A DNA stretch of 64,000 nucleotides from Mesodorylaimus sp. YZB2_4 (GCA_030248295.1 JASANH010000153.1:37475-101474); one strand, 5' to 3'; shown: positions 44,393-55,244, counted from the stretch's first letter. Numbers and translations: made by a program. Notes: generated from the letters alone by a model not told the origin.

Positions 44393-45920
44393 TTTCAGTT
44401 CTCAAAGAATTTTTGGAGACGTATCTCGAATCGGAGAGAATCGAGCCATCCTATAGTGCTTACGCTGGTCCAATCGTCATGGTCCGTAAAAAAGATGGCA
44501 CAACCAGATACTGCATTGATTATCGTGAGCTTAACGAGCAAACCGCCCAAGATATGTACCCGCTGCCGAATATTCGTGATGTTCTCGATACGCTCAAAGG
44601 GTCGACAGTCTTTTCTACACTGGATGCAGCCAGCGGCTACCACCAAATTGCGATCGATCCAGAGACGGCTCACAAGACCGCTTTTTGCACGCAATTTAGT
44701 TTATTCCAGTACAAGACCATGCCCTATGGTGTCATCAATGGACCAGCCTGTTTTTAACGCCTCATGGAAATGGTGCTCAACGGGTTAACATGGCAGGTAT
44801 GCATGGCTTATATCGATGACATAATTATCTTTAGTCCAGATATGCCAACGCATAGTCACCACCTCGAGCAAGTGTTCCACCGTTTCGGGCCATCTCAACT
44901 GCAACGAGAAAGCGTTTTTGCCAACGAGAGTCCAGTATTGCATGGTCGACAACAATGGTATCCGGCCACTACCGTCCAAAGTCGATGCTATCAAGCAATG
45001 GCCAATTCCGCAAACAGCCAAACAACTACATAGTTTTTTGGGCCTTGCAGGTTACTATCGTATGTTTATACTAGCATTCAGCCGAGTCGCAAAGCCATTG
45101 TACGATTTGATGAACGATGGACGATGTCAGAAAGAACGTGACTTTTGGAATGAAACGCACACTTGTGCATTCAATCACTTGAAGACAGCACTAACATCCG
45201 AACCAGTGCTTCGATATCCTGATATCAATTTGCCATTACGGTGACCACAGATGCGAGTGGTTTTTTTTTTAAATTTTCGTGGGCCAAGGCCCATTTTGCC
45301 TATAGCCGGCCAGCAGTCAAACCTTATAAGCAGGGCTGTGCGGGGACTGGCACACACAGCAGCGTCCCTCTGCGTGTCTCCACCAGGAGCAACCCTGATG
45401 TGAGTGGTCTTGCGTTGGGTGCAGTTCTAGAGCAGAATGATCTAAAAGACCCTGATCAGCTGCGCTGGATGATTGGATGTGCATCCCGACGTCTTACTGA
45501 TTTGGAACTGAAACTTAGCGTACCTGCTCAGGAAGCATTAGCAATTGTGTAGGCAGTGTGCCGATGGCGACACTATGTAGCCTGTGTCCAATTTACCGTC
45601 TATACCGATCATGCCCAATTGGTCAAGTGGTTCACTCGAAAAATCTTTGATGGCGCCTTGGGTTAGCTAACCCCGGCACTGCAAGATTTTACGTTCGAAG
45701 TGATCTATCGACCGGGACGAACCAATATCAATGCCAATATTTTAAGTCGTTTCCCTCATGGAGACATTCTAAATGATGCCTGGGATGCCCTTGCTCAGCA
45801 GCAATTTGAAGAATACATCAACAGGAACGACTACCAATTGGGAATTTACGGCGAAGTTATCGACAAAGATCTGCCCGAAGCCTCATTGCACCGCCCTGAA
45901 ATATACGTCCAAGTCCTTTA
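44389..45920 (+). pseudogene. Element C reverse transcriptase and RNase H
   Basis: RT motifs: GPIVMVRKKDGTTRYCIDYR, STLDAASGYHQIAID, MPYGVINGPACF and the catalytic MAYIDDIIIFS. Then LHSFLGLAGYYRMF, an RNase H start with a VTTDASG motif, and LALGAVLEQ. Later come FTVYTDHAQLVKWF and FEVIYRPGRTNINANILSRF. Lesions: TAA 44755-44757 after PACF, a frameshift near 44900, a 135-base SINE inserted within RNase H (45262-45396), TAG after ALAIV (~45550), and a TAG near 45664. Coding ends at 45917-45919 exactly at the TTAA insertion site. It would copy element RNA to DNA; this copy cannot. Confidence 0.85.
45262..45396 (-). mobile_element. SINE insertion in RNase H of element C
   Basis: 135 bases flanked by a 12-base duplication (GATGCGAGTGGT at 45250-45261, GATGTGAGTGGT at 45397-45408). 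On the minus strand it starts AGGGTTGCTCCTGGTGGAGA and ends in a run of about ten A. That is the signature of LINE-mediated retroposition, so it is a short non-coding retroposon. Insert plus duplication is 147 bases, so the reading frame stays open through it. The host RNase H motif continues directly on the other side (LALGAVLEQ). No second copy of this SINE was recognised in the window. Confidence 0.8.
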
Positions 45921-45921
45921 A

Positions 45922-48028
45922 AGGACATGCGTCGGGGAATTTCTGGTGCCAGAAATTACCTCAGGCAGGGTCGTTTTTAGCCACTTATCACAAATAGCGT
46001 AAGATTCATACAGTGAACAGAGAGGGTGCGGGCTGGGGTTACTGTAAGCGCTCACCCATGCCAAAAGTCGGAGACTTCTCACTCGGGACGATTCCAGTTT
46101 CTTTCAATAATCTGTTTTTATTTAATTCCTGTAATTTGTTGTTGAGATTTTTCTGGTTTCAAACTGTATACGAATAGACTGACGTCTTCATGTCTATATG
46201 ACGAGGACTCAGCGCAAAAAGTAGAAGTTTAAACTATTAGAGGAAAAATATAACAGAATATATCAATAATCAACGATGGGATTCATGCTTGTGGAACAAA
46301 AAAAGAATTATTTTAGAAGTCAAAAAAAACGAGCTTGGTAGGCTTCGAACCGACGGCACACGCTGGATTGCCGCATTGTGCGTCATCCTCCTCCTGCGCC
46401 ACAGAACCTTACACTTCGTAGAGTCAGAAGACAAGCGGTTTCCGCTTTCCCTTCCCTGTCTAATCGGAGGACTTTCTCAGAGCGGAAACGGTGAATATCT
46501 GGAATGCAATCTTTCTTTTGGAGCAGCAAGCACCATTGACTCAAATCAGATTGTCTAGCCTATCCGCTATATGTAGTTTCACTGATGGACTATCTTGCGC
46601 CAAACATTGTAGATGGGCAGAGAGTGACCAAGGACCATTTCCTAAATACGAGTGGACAATGGTCAGTGCCAACTTTTGTTGCCTCACAGTTTCCTTTCTC
46701 CACCGACTAATCTTCAATTCACGCCTTTCCCCAAAACCTGGGATATGCTTCCTCTTGGAATGAAAATTCTTCAAGGGTTTTCTCATGACATAATCGGCGC
46801 GCGTTTTGTTCCATCAGCCGTTTTCTCTCAGTTTCAGTCTCCGCGCTCTTTCTCTGGATTCATATTTGTTTTTCCTTCCGCAGGGCGACGCTACTTGGGT
46901 TTGAAGAGCCCGACAGCGCGGTCAAGATTCACATAATGTTCTCAGCATAGGGCAGATCCATGTACAACTAGTGTGCGGAGAATAGCAGGTACAAGATGTG
47001 AGTGTGAAACCACTGTTCTTTCAGCGATGTCCAGTGTGTTGATGGCGCAGTGCAGCGCCGTTCGATGCAACACTCCATAAATTCGCCTACCGAGGGTTTG
47101 AGTCCACCAGTGGCTGGAATTTTTGGCTTTGAAAACTCTCCGAGCTGTCTTTCCTTTTCCAAACTGGTTACTTGCCTAAATCTACTGACGCGGGTTGCTT
47201 GGCGCAGACGCACAGATGAATAAAATCTTACTCGGACCGAAAAACGGGAATCAGCCTCTACACTTGACTTGACTGCGATGAACGAACGCCGATTCCGTAA
47301 TGAGAAAACCCCCAGATAACATGCGAGAGTGTAACAGACTTCACATTCCACTGCTTTTTTGCATGCGTTCAAGAGCACCTCGACCACTGGTCATCTATCA
47401 GGTTATCAGAAGCAAGGGTGGGTCAGATAATGATAAATGCTAATAAAAGAGCCAGGTCAAGCTCCAGTAGCCTAACAGAATTGTCATATTCTCACTGCAA
47501 GGGCTCAACGTCAATCGATTATTCACGATGGAAAGTGCCACGATGATCACCATTGTCCCTGAGAGAGGCCCTTGCTTCTGCATGTAGAAATGACAGCTAT
47601 CAAAGCGAGAAGGATCGCGGCTGTTGTGGTGATAAACGCGGCGGGATCAGGAACGAATGTGTCATACAACTTTTGGGTTCGATTCTCTTCTCGAGCAATT
47701 TTTTTGGACTTCTTTTGAGCTAACCGCAAAGTTTTTATACTGTACCGTGCTGTAGTTTAGAACTTAAAAATTGCATGCCTGCTGCAAGCTCAACGTTTTC
47801 TTTACCATTCAGCTTGAACTGTTGGCCTACCGCTAATGTTAGACGAAGTACAAGATTCGGGCAGGCATTCATAAGGCAGGCATCAAATCACGCCCGCTGC
47901 GCCTTATTGATTATTGACACGCAGAGGCAGAGAACAGAAGGGTTTAGCCGTGAAAACAATGGGAAGGTTTACTAACTTATCAACCTTGGTGGCCACATAA
48001 CTTGTTTAAACAGCCCGACTTATGTCCT
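45922..48028. mobile_element. 2.1-kb TTAA-flanked element inserted between RNase H and dUTPase of element C
   Basis: TTAA flanks both sides (45918-45921 and 48029-48032). Termini are inverted repeats: AGGACATGCGTCGGG on the left, and the right end read inward is AGGACATAAGTCGGG. Just inside the left end is a hairpin (AATTTCTGGTGCCAGAAATT, ~45937-45956). The interior matches 32860-35370 in three blocks. There is no transposase ORF; the largest ORF (47387-46968, minus) has no domain. TTAA duplication suggests piggyBac-type mobilisation. B-box-like segments occur at ~46328-46340 (complement), ~47098 and ~47669, so tRNA-like pieces may have been captured. Confidence 0.82.
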
Positions 48029-49330
48029 TTAAGTGCCGGTGCTTGGCACAAGGTCCATCCTCAAAAGAATGCCCTCTGAAGACGCCAAAGAGAATCAATC
48101 AGTGCATTATTGTGAATTTTTGTTGGTCCACCACTTATCGCCCGAACAGAATGAGTCCGCAGTGTTGCGGGCACCAGCGAACGAGCCGGTGTAGCGCCCT
48201 CATTGGTTGGTACATTTGGTCCAGCAATTACTACGCGGTACAAGATTGATCAAAAGCCACCATTTCGAATCCGTCTGCGCATTCCAACAGGGAACGATCT
48301 GCTCCAGTTACAGGAACGATTCCCACCATTGCCAGACGAGTCTATGGATCCAGCAGCATTTCCGGATAAGCAGCAAGCGAGCATTTCCACACAACTGGTT
48401 CCAACTTGCGACGAAGTAAGTACAGGGAACACAGAACCTGCTTCTTCTGTTCTAGCCCAGATCCGAGATATCGATCCAACTGTGCCAGAGGGAGAAATCG
48501 ATCCTGGTCAATATTTCGATACTGACGCGCGAACTCAACCAAACCGCGAGGATCAAAACGAGGCGTTTGTGCAAATTGTCAATCCTCACTTTCAATATGA
48601 CGATGTTGACATGTCATTGGCCGAAGCTCGGCACGTTGTATTGCTCAACGAATGGAAATTCCTGTATTATGTTCTATTAACCAAATGGGCCACCCCTCCA
48701 CGAAGACACACGGTCGATGCAGCTGGCTATAATCTGGTTAATGCCTATGCCTATTCGATCCAACCGAACGGAGCAGCCCTTTGCAAAACGGACCTGCAAA
48801 TCCAAATTCCCCCTCGTTGCTATGCTCGAATCGCGCCAAAAACCAACATGGCAGCAAAGATGATTGCAATCGGTGGCGGTGTGATCGATCCGGATTTTCA
48901 AGGTAATATTACAGTTTTGCTCTTTAATCACGGTCCTGCTCCTTTCCTAGTTCGACACGGTGACCCCATTGCTCAATTGATTTTTTAACGCAATTTCACG
49001 CTCGAAGTGGTTGGTGCCCCATGGCTTAGTCCGTCGATGCGTAAATACGACGAGTCAGACACGGCTAAAGTGAACGAAGTCCAATGTACCACGCTGTATG
49101 TCAACCCCGCCACTGGCATCGAAAGTGGCGAGGTAGTCCAAGTGTCTAACGTTCATGCCGCTCAGCCAGCAACAGAACAAACCACATGTTTGGACAACAC
49201 ATGTTTTGTTTGGCCCATGAGCTGACCATGGTTGCGTCAGTGTCCGCTCCTAGTCTGGGAAGTGATGACTATGGTCAATACGCCCCTAGTCTAGGCGACT
49301 ATCCAGCAATGCAAGACTTATAACCAAATC
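48029..49330 (+). pseudogene. dUTPase domain of element C plus linker to integrase
   Basis: ORF 48203-48988 ends in a trimeric-type dUTPase domain, the enzyme that hydrolyses dUTP to dUMP and keeps uracil out of DNA. Motif-like segments in order: VDAAGYNLVNA (usual Asp is Asn), RCYARIAPKTNMA (for the usual PRSGLA), GGGVIDPDFQGNITVLLFN (Asp kept) and VRHGDPIAQLIF (usual Arg-Ile-Ala-Gln is Pro-Ile-Ala-Gln). A glycine-rich fifth motif is not seen, so activity is doubtful. The N-terminal ~150 residues are acidic and Pro-rich without domain. The ORF stops at TAA ~48986; linker ORF 49007-49225 follows. Host coding also runs from 48029 in the flank of the TTAA element. The position between RNase H and integrase is as in non-primate lentiviruses. 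Confidence 0.82.
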
Positions 49331-49338
49331 GTGCTCAA

Positions 49339-51167
49339 TTGCTATCCGCTCAACGAGAGCAACCAGCGTTGTGGGATATCATCCAAGCCCTGTCCGGCAT
49401 ATTTCCAGAAAAAACAGATGCTCGGGCAGCCAGAATCTTGTACGAGTACGAATTAGCAAGCGATGGTGTTCTCCTGTACTGTCGACGTGAGCGCAAACCG
49501 ATTGGAGAAACTCGATGCATAGTCGTGCCGACTATATATCGCAAGCTAATATTTATCGCTCACCATAATTTCCCTGATCGAGTTTCCGATCATCCTGGTC
49601 AGATCGCATGTTGCAAACGTTGCGTCCGCTCTATCAGTGAGACACTATGGAAACCGATATTCGACGATGATGTGCAGCCTGTCTTCCTTGCAAACTGCGG
49701 AAACCAGACAGAGTCAATCGAACGCCACCATTGACAAAAATGCCAGTCCCAGAAGCTCGATTTACAGTGTGGGCCGTCGACTCGATATATCCACTGAAAG
49801 TCACACGCAAAGGGAATCGATATCTTGCCAATTTCATCGACCTTTTGACGAAATATTGCTATTTCATTCCAGTGCCCGATATTCGTGCGCATACAGTAGC
49901 CAAAGCGTTCCTGGACAACGTCTATATGAGTCATCCTCAATCTACTACATTGCTGTCTGACAATGGTCCGAAGTATCATAATGCGATGCTGCAGCATATT
50001 TGCAAAGAATTGGGTATCACGGAGAAGTTCACTACCCCATGGCATCCGCAGGGCAATGAACAAGTGGAGCGCCTGAATCAAAAGATTGCAGACTGTGTCG
50101 CATTGCATATTCGACAAGGTGACGAAAACTGGGACGAATATATACCACAAGCCCAAGCTGCAATTCGACAAAGTTATATCGATACGATCGGTATGTCACC
50201 ATAGGAAGCCACGTTTGTACAAAAAGTGACGGAGGAAATCGATCAGCTCTTTGGCACACCTATCAAGCCTGATTCGCTATCCAAAGGCGCCAAGGAAGCT
50301 GCTATACTTATGCAAGAGCGACGAGATCGATTAAAAGCCGTGCTGACTCGTTTGCGAGAACGTCAAATCAAATCAAAGGCCGAAATGAAACGTGAATTTG
50401 ATCGCTACCACGCGGGTAAGTTCTCTTTCTTTGTTGGAGACTTTGTTGGTCGCAGAAACCATGACAAGGATCGATCAGAATGGAACATGCGGTTCAAAGG
50501 ATTATTCCGAATAGTTCGAATTCAGCAACATTCCCCAGTTGCCTATATTGTTCCATGCGACAAACCGAGCGAACAAACAAAACCCGTCAATTTCGTAGAT
50601 TTGGCAATTCACCATCCAGAAGTATCCAGCGGAGCGGACAACGACTACGATATCTTAGATTCGTTGACTTTCCACGAACAGGGGAGGACTGAGTCAGTCG
50701 TGCCAGCTGCCGATAAATCCAGTTCTGTGACCCCTTGCTTAGCCCCAGCAACGTCAAGTCCAAACCAGGATCCGACGACAGCTAAGAAGTACAAGAGCAA
50801 GGAGCAGAATTCGGTCAGCAGCGATTCAGTCCACACGGCAATTGACACGACCTCTCCATCTGCTCTTAATCAACAGGAGATTGCTCAGTTGGATCCTCCC
50901 GAAACAAGAACTGTGCCAGTTCCAGTTCCTACAGTATCTACGCCGTCCATAGCCAGTCCCTTCGTCGACGTGGCATCCAAATCGGCCAAGCAATTGGAAA
51001 AATTCAAACGCCCATCTACACCTAGTCCAGTTCGAAGGAGCACTCGTTTAGCTGAAAAACGACAACGCGCACAATCAGTCCATTCTCCTTCGGGAACTGA
51101 TTCCGACTCCAGTTACGTCGATGCAGTTAATCCCAAGCCCCGTACTACTTTGTCTACGATGCTTTGA
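49339..51167 (+). pseudogene. Element C integrase
   Basis: ORF 49339-49734 has the zinc-binding N-terminal region (LIFIAHHNFPDRVSDHPGQ, CCKRC), partly out of frame. ORF 49731-50204 has the catalytic core with Asp in FTVWAVDSIYPL, Asp in TLLSDNGPKYHN and Glu in GNEQVERLNQKI. TAG 50202-50204 follows MSP, and the same frame continues as 50226-51167. That part has a basic helical region (RRDRLKAVLTRLRERQIKSK), an SH3-like VGDFVGRRNHDKDRSEWNMRF, and a Ser/Pro/Thr-rich tail (PVPVPTVSTPSIASPFV; RRSTRLAEKRQRAQSVHSP). The core catalyses insertion of element cDNA. The stop and the frame change at 49731 make it non-functional as written. Confidence 0.87.
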
Positions 51168-51301
51168 AAAAAGGCCGGGGTGGGTTTGCCTGTGCTAAAG
51201 GACGCAAGAGCCTTACCTGGTTAAGTCATTCGGGCAATCCGCACTGATTTGGGAAGCCGCGGCCAGCCTCGATACTGCCTGAAAACGACGCTGCAGTCGA
51301 G

Positions 51302-51583
51302 ATGATGCGCCAGCAGGAACTGAAGAAATTCGATGGAACACGTCGTCCAGTTTGGTACTTCATGCGTGCTCAACCGGCCACGTGTGAGATGGTGCTTAAA
51401 AAAGACATTTATGATTCCGAACGGCATTTTTCAATTCTTGCAACGGGACGTGCCATGATTCGTGCATCAGTCACGATGGCCCGTGAAGAAATCAAACTGC
51501 AGAAATCACTGCAATTGGCCGATCCAAATTTGGAATCATCCGCCTGTTCAACACAGACGGACGAAGTGGCCACCTCAGCATAA
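51302..51583 (+). CDS. Small unknown ORF downstream of element C integrase
   Basis: This 93-codon ORF (RRPVWYFMRAQPATCEMVLK, then REEIKLQKSLQLADPN) has normal protein composition but no known domain. It follows the integrase after ~130 bases and precedes what should be the 3' LTR. It could be an accessory ORF or a separated Gag-like or integrase tail. Not recognised. Confidence 0.3.
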   Translation: MMRQQELKKFDGTRRPVWYFMRAQPATCEMVLKKDIYDSERHFSILATGRAMIRASVTMAREEIKLQKSLQLADPNLESSACSTQTDEVATSA

Positions 51584-53147
51584 CCGATTTTGGCTTCGCA
51601 TGAGCAAGTTTTGAGGAGCTGCGCTCCTTGTTGTACAGTTTGTTTCCCATTCTGATTTTCTCACTTACCCCTCCTTTCCATCCAAATTACAGCCCCCTTT
51701 CAAATTAAAATTCCCAACTCCCCTTAAATTCAACTTTCGGACTCCCATTATCCCTTCTAAAGATACCCAACACCCACGTTTTTTTCATACCCAACAATTA
51801 GCTTCAGTCACCACTTTATCCCAAACCTTCATCAACAAAAACGGCTTTTCCCTAGCCCCATTCACCCAATCCAATAGATAAAGGGTATTAGACTTTGCCC
51901 TCCATTGATTTCAGTTATCTATTTATTTCGACATATCCCCAACCAACTTCGCTGGGCCAATTTATGGTGAACACTGCCCATAATCCTCTCCGTGTTTCGT
52001 CCTACCTCGTCCCACCAGCGTGATCTAGGCCTCGGCCAGGGCACGATCGAGTCGGCCCCCTGCCGCTTGTCTATGCGCAAGACGTAGCCGGCAGTTCAGA
52101 AAACATCATGGCGAGCCAACGATGCTGGTCTGTCTGTGTCCTCTCTAACATTACCTACCCATCTCTTTTCCGATTTTTGCAGCGATGGCCGCCGGAGTGC
52201 CATCGGCCTGTCTTTTGTTATACCTACCCGACACGTTATCCTTTTTGCAACTCTACGTTGCTTTCCCCCCACCAATACCTATCATTGTTGACCGCCCATT
52301 GTTAATACGCCAGCCGGGCGTGCGGTCGTGCTTTTTTCTGGGGATCGCCAACTAACAATTTATTCGTTTAATCTTACCTACGTGTTATTCAATCTGAATT
52401 CACAATGTTTTCTGAATTATTCATTCAGATTTTTGGCTCCGATTTTCCAATTAGCTATGCTTTCTCACGGTCTTTTCGACCATGTATTCCCCACTTAGTC
52501 TATTTTCTAAGTTTGGGCTGTGATGCCTCGTCTCTTTTTGCGTATCTACTCTTATCTTCGCCCATTTATCCCTCTTTTTCACCCTAAAATTCATTTTGGT
52601 TCCGACCAGTCTAGCCGTTTAATTTCCTACAATTTCCTCTTTTGTTCCCATCTCCCATATTATCGATCTGCCTCTACCTATTCCAAGTACCTCCAATCGG
52701 TTAGATTTCGTTCTTGCCGTGACCGTAACGGTCCCATATGCTTTCCTATTCCTCTCTTGGTTCTAGAGCTATTAAATTTCGCAGTCAATTGATGCCCTAT
52801 TCTTTCGAACAACTATTGTGTAATTTTCATTTGCAAACCACCAATAATTACGATGCCTTGTCGTGGAAGGTCACCCAGGAGAGACAAGTCCAAAGATCAG
52901 AGGCCACCTGCGGTGCGACGGCCTGGCTCCGATTCCGACGACGATCGCCCATCCAACAGGGATCGTCAACGCTCGCAGGTTCGCTCTAAAGCTCGTTAAC
53001 AGTCGCCATCTATCCAACGGCGTCAGCAGCCATCGGCACGTCAATCGTCGTCTGCTGCAAGTTTCAGGTCCCTGCTACGAGTCCAGATGACAGTAGTAAT
53101 AGCCCACAAATTTTTAATACACCGTTGCTGGTGCTTAGCCCTCTATT
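51584..53147 (+). other. Putative LTR/leader region, pyrimidine-rich
   Basis: C- and T-rich sequence (51660-52110) follows element C, where its 3' LTR should lie. Because the 5' LTR is missing I have nothing to compare, so ends are undefined. A small Arg/Ser-rich ORF lies at 52853-52998. ORFs 52405-52792 are Phe/Ser/Tyr-rich by-products of pyrimidine-rich DNA. Confidence 0.35.
52853..52998 (+). CDS. Short Arg/Ser/Asp-rich ORF, possible start of a gag
   Basis: ATG at 52853 opens 48 codons (PCRGRSPRRDKSKD, then RRPGSDSDDDRPSNRDRQRS) ending at TAA 52996-52998. Arg-rich and Asp/Ser-rich stretches like this are seen at the start of some retroelement Gag proteins. There is no downstream continuation of pol type; the Polinton begins soon after. 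It may be chance. Confidence 0.2.
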
Positions 53148-53345
53148 AAATCTGATTGGCTGATGGGCGGAGTCATGTGACCGCTAGGCCACGCCCCCTC
53201 GCTCTGATTGGTCAGCCGCGCGCGGACTCGCGTGACGTCATTGATCTAGCCAGCTAGCCCCCCCCCCCCACGCCGTCTAGCCAGCCGGCCGGCTATTGTC
53301 TTAGCGCGGGCTAATTAATTGGGTATTAAAAAAAAGTTAATTAAT
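53148..53345 (+). promoter_or_regulatory. Promoter-like region left of the Polinton ATPase
   Basis: GC-richer sequence with two CCAAT-box complements (GATTGGCTGAT ~53152, TGATTGGTCAG ~53206), a GC box (GGGCGG ~53164), TCATGTGACC and a palindromic CRE-like GTGACGTCA (~53232). Repeated CTAGCCAGC/GCCGGCC palindromes and a TTAATTAATT pair follow. Such clustered sites upstream of the first plus-strand gene suggest a promoter, or part of the element's terminal repeat. Inferred from motifs only. Confidence 0.45.
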
Positions 53346-53482
53346 TAGGCGGGCGCGTAGGCCCCCAACGCTGAGCCGGCTAGCGGTAGCTGTTAGTTGT
53401 TAGACCGATTCAAATTTTGAAAAATTTCAAATTGGACGGCTGGGGTGGGGAGGAGTCGTTTCCTAGCAACCGGATATATCCC

Positions 53483-54654
53483 ATGGCTACTGTCGACGCC
53501 TCTCGTTTTGAAATTGAAAATTTTAAACCGACAAATGCTTTAAAGTTGACTGGGTTTTTAAAGGCTAATCGAAACTGGATGTTCTGTGGGAATATTCGGC
53601 CCTACTAATTCGAAAAATTTAATTTCAATTTCAAAAATTAAAATAAAGGCTAATTTTGTCGCTTTTGCGATTTTAGGATTAGGAAAAACTTCCCTGTTAG
53701 CGTGGCTATTGATCGATTCCCACCTCTATTTCGTCAACAAGTTCGCAAAAATCTATCTCTATTACGTCTATTATCAACCGCTTTACGATATTCTAAAGCA
53801 ATTTTTAAAAGATCGTATCGAATTTGTTCAAGGATTTCCTGAGCCGAAATTCTTCGAAGGTTACATCGAACCTTATTCCTGCGTTGTGTTGGATGACTTG
53901 GACGAGAAAGCGTTCAACTCACCCAAAATAAATGCTTTCAGCAAAGGTGGCACGCACCACGGTCGATGTAACCTAAATATTCTCAGCCAGTCCATTTACA
54001 ACAATTTCAAATATTCCAGAACTATTTTACGTCAAATCAAAGTATGCCTTTTAATTTATAGATTTTCTGGCTAACATATCCCTAATTTTCTGATAGGCTT
54101 TCTCACTCACAAAATTATCACGCGACAAGTATTCTTCAATTTCATTCGCCATGCAATCTAATTTTCCAAAAACATTTCTTCTGGAAGCTTTCAATCAGGC
54201 TGCTGAAACCGCCACTGATTTCGGAGAAAACCCGCCTACGATTCCCCATTTATTAGTGAACTATTCGGTGCGGCTCCATCCCTCCCTAGCCGTGTGTTCC
54301 AACGTTGTCAAAGCCCGGGCGGTTCAACTAGGCAAAAGAAAATACAACCACGAGGAGGAGGCGAACTCGACGACGACGACGACTGATAACGCTGACCAGC
54401 TCGAAATTCTGGTTAGTCGACTGATACGCGTGTACCCTTTCCCTACAAGCTCAGCTTTATCGACGACATTGGGTGGGGGTAAAATGAGTAAAACAACCAC
54501 CCTCACTTCATTTCGCGAATTTTCGAGCAATGATAAAAGTGTCAAAACGTTCTACTTGCTCAACCAGAAGGAGTTGGATATGCTCACGGCCGCCGCTGCT
54601 GTCGCCGCCAACAGCGCAACCGGCAACTACAAAAAAGCGACCTCGGAAATGTAA
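53483..54654 (+). pseudogene. Polinton packaging ATPase (FtsK/HerA-type)
   Basis: It powers DNA packaging into the capsid. ATG 53483 starts TVDASRFEIENFKP and LTGFLKANRNWMFC. A one-base shift near 53590 moves to the frame with the first half of Walker A (GIFGPTNS). A 69-base AT-rich in-frame stretch (53613-53681) follows, then the second half, GKTSLLAWLLI. Walker B is SCVVLDDLDEKA; a HHGRCNLNILSQSIYNN segment matches the family's sensor region. An intron at 54042-54096 (GTATGC...GATAG, 55 bases) keeps frame into FSLTKLSRDKYSSI and FLLEAFNQAAE, as in Polinton ATPase C-termini. The frame then runs ~110 residues beyond the usual end (KRKYNHEEEANS, SREFSS-like) to TAA at 54652. The frameshift and split motif make function doubtful. 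Confidence 0.83.
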
Positions 54655-54701
54655 GACCGCAAGGACTGGGCAAAACGATCAACAATGCCAACCTATCCGA
54701 T

Positions 54702-55244
54702 ATGAGCAGCCCGCCATCGACTGGCAAGAAAATGAAATCAACGAATCCTAGTATGGCGAGGGCGACGGCTGGCAGCACCAGGACTGTATCATCATCGTTA
54801 TCATCTACAAATTCACCTTACAAGGACCTGATGGAAAACATTATTCCTTCCATGGTCAGTCTGCCTATGCAAATCAGGAAGAAAATGATTTCAATCGCCA
54901 AACTGTTCAAAAAGGCTGGAATCGTTTTGTTGAACGATGGAATATTTCTATTGCCTCCCTCAAAACGTATAGAACAGAGCGGATATGACGCCGCCGAACG
55001 AGAGCCCGTTCGAGCTTCCACGCCCATCGTGGACGTTCTCTTGTTCCTAGAAACCGACGAGCAAGCTCAAACGCCGAGACCCAGGGAACTGTATAGCATA
55101 GCATCGTACCTGACTGATCGCGGATACGGCCGACACGAATTCTTCAATCCTGGCAAGCAACCGATCCGTCTATTGAAAGAACTGAAACGTGATTTTGCAA
55201 AATGCGCATTTTTTCAAGGTGATATGATTTGTATGTCCCCATAG
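54702..55244 (+). CDS. Unknown Polinton ORF downstream of ATPase
   Basis: 180 codons on the ATPase strand, 48 bases after its stop. A Ser/Thr-rich start (ARATAGSTRTVSSSLSSTNS) leads to a likely helical region (LMENIIPSMVSLPMQIRKKM and FKKAGIVLLNDGIFLLPPSK). A segment with STPIVDVLLFLETDE and RELYSIASYLTDRGYG follows, ending in FAKCAFFQGDMICMSP. The pattern recalls a small conserved protein found beside capsid genes in other Polintons, but I cannot name a function. No protease triad is evident. It converges with the capsid gene on the other strand, leaving ~285 bases between them. Confidence 0.55.
   Translation: MSSPPSTGKKMKSTNPSMARATAGSTRTVSSSLSSTNSPYKDLMENIIPSMVSLPMQIRKKMISIAKLFKKAGIVLLNDGIFLLPPSKRIEQSGYDAAEREPVRASTPIVDVLLFLETDEQAQTPRPRELYSIASYLTDRGYGRHEFFNPGKQPIRLLKELKRDFAKCAFFQGDMICMSP

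Noticed and set aside
46289..46558. Protein-coding gene inside the TTAA element
   Set aside because: ORFs here have no domain and the matching copy at 32.9-35.4 kb does not preserve them.
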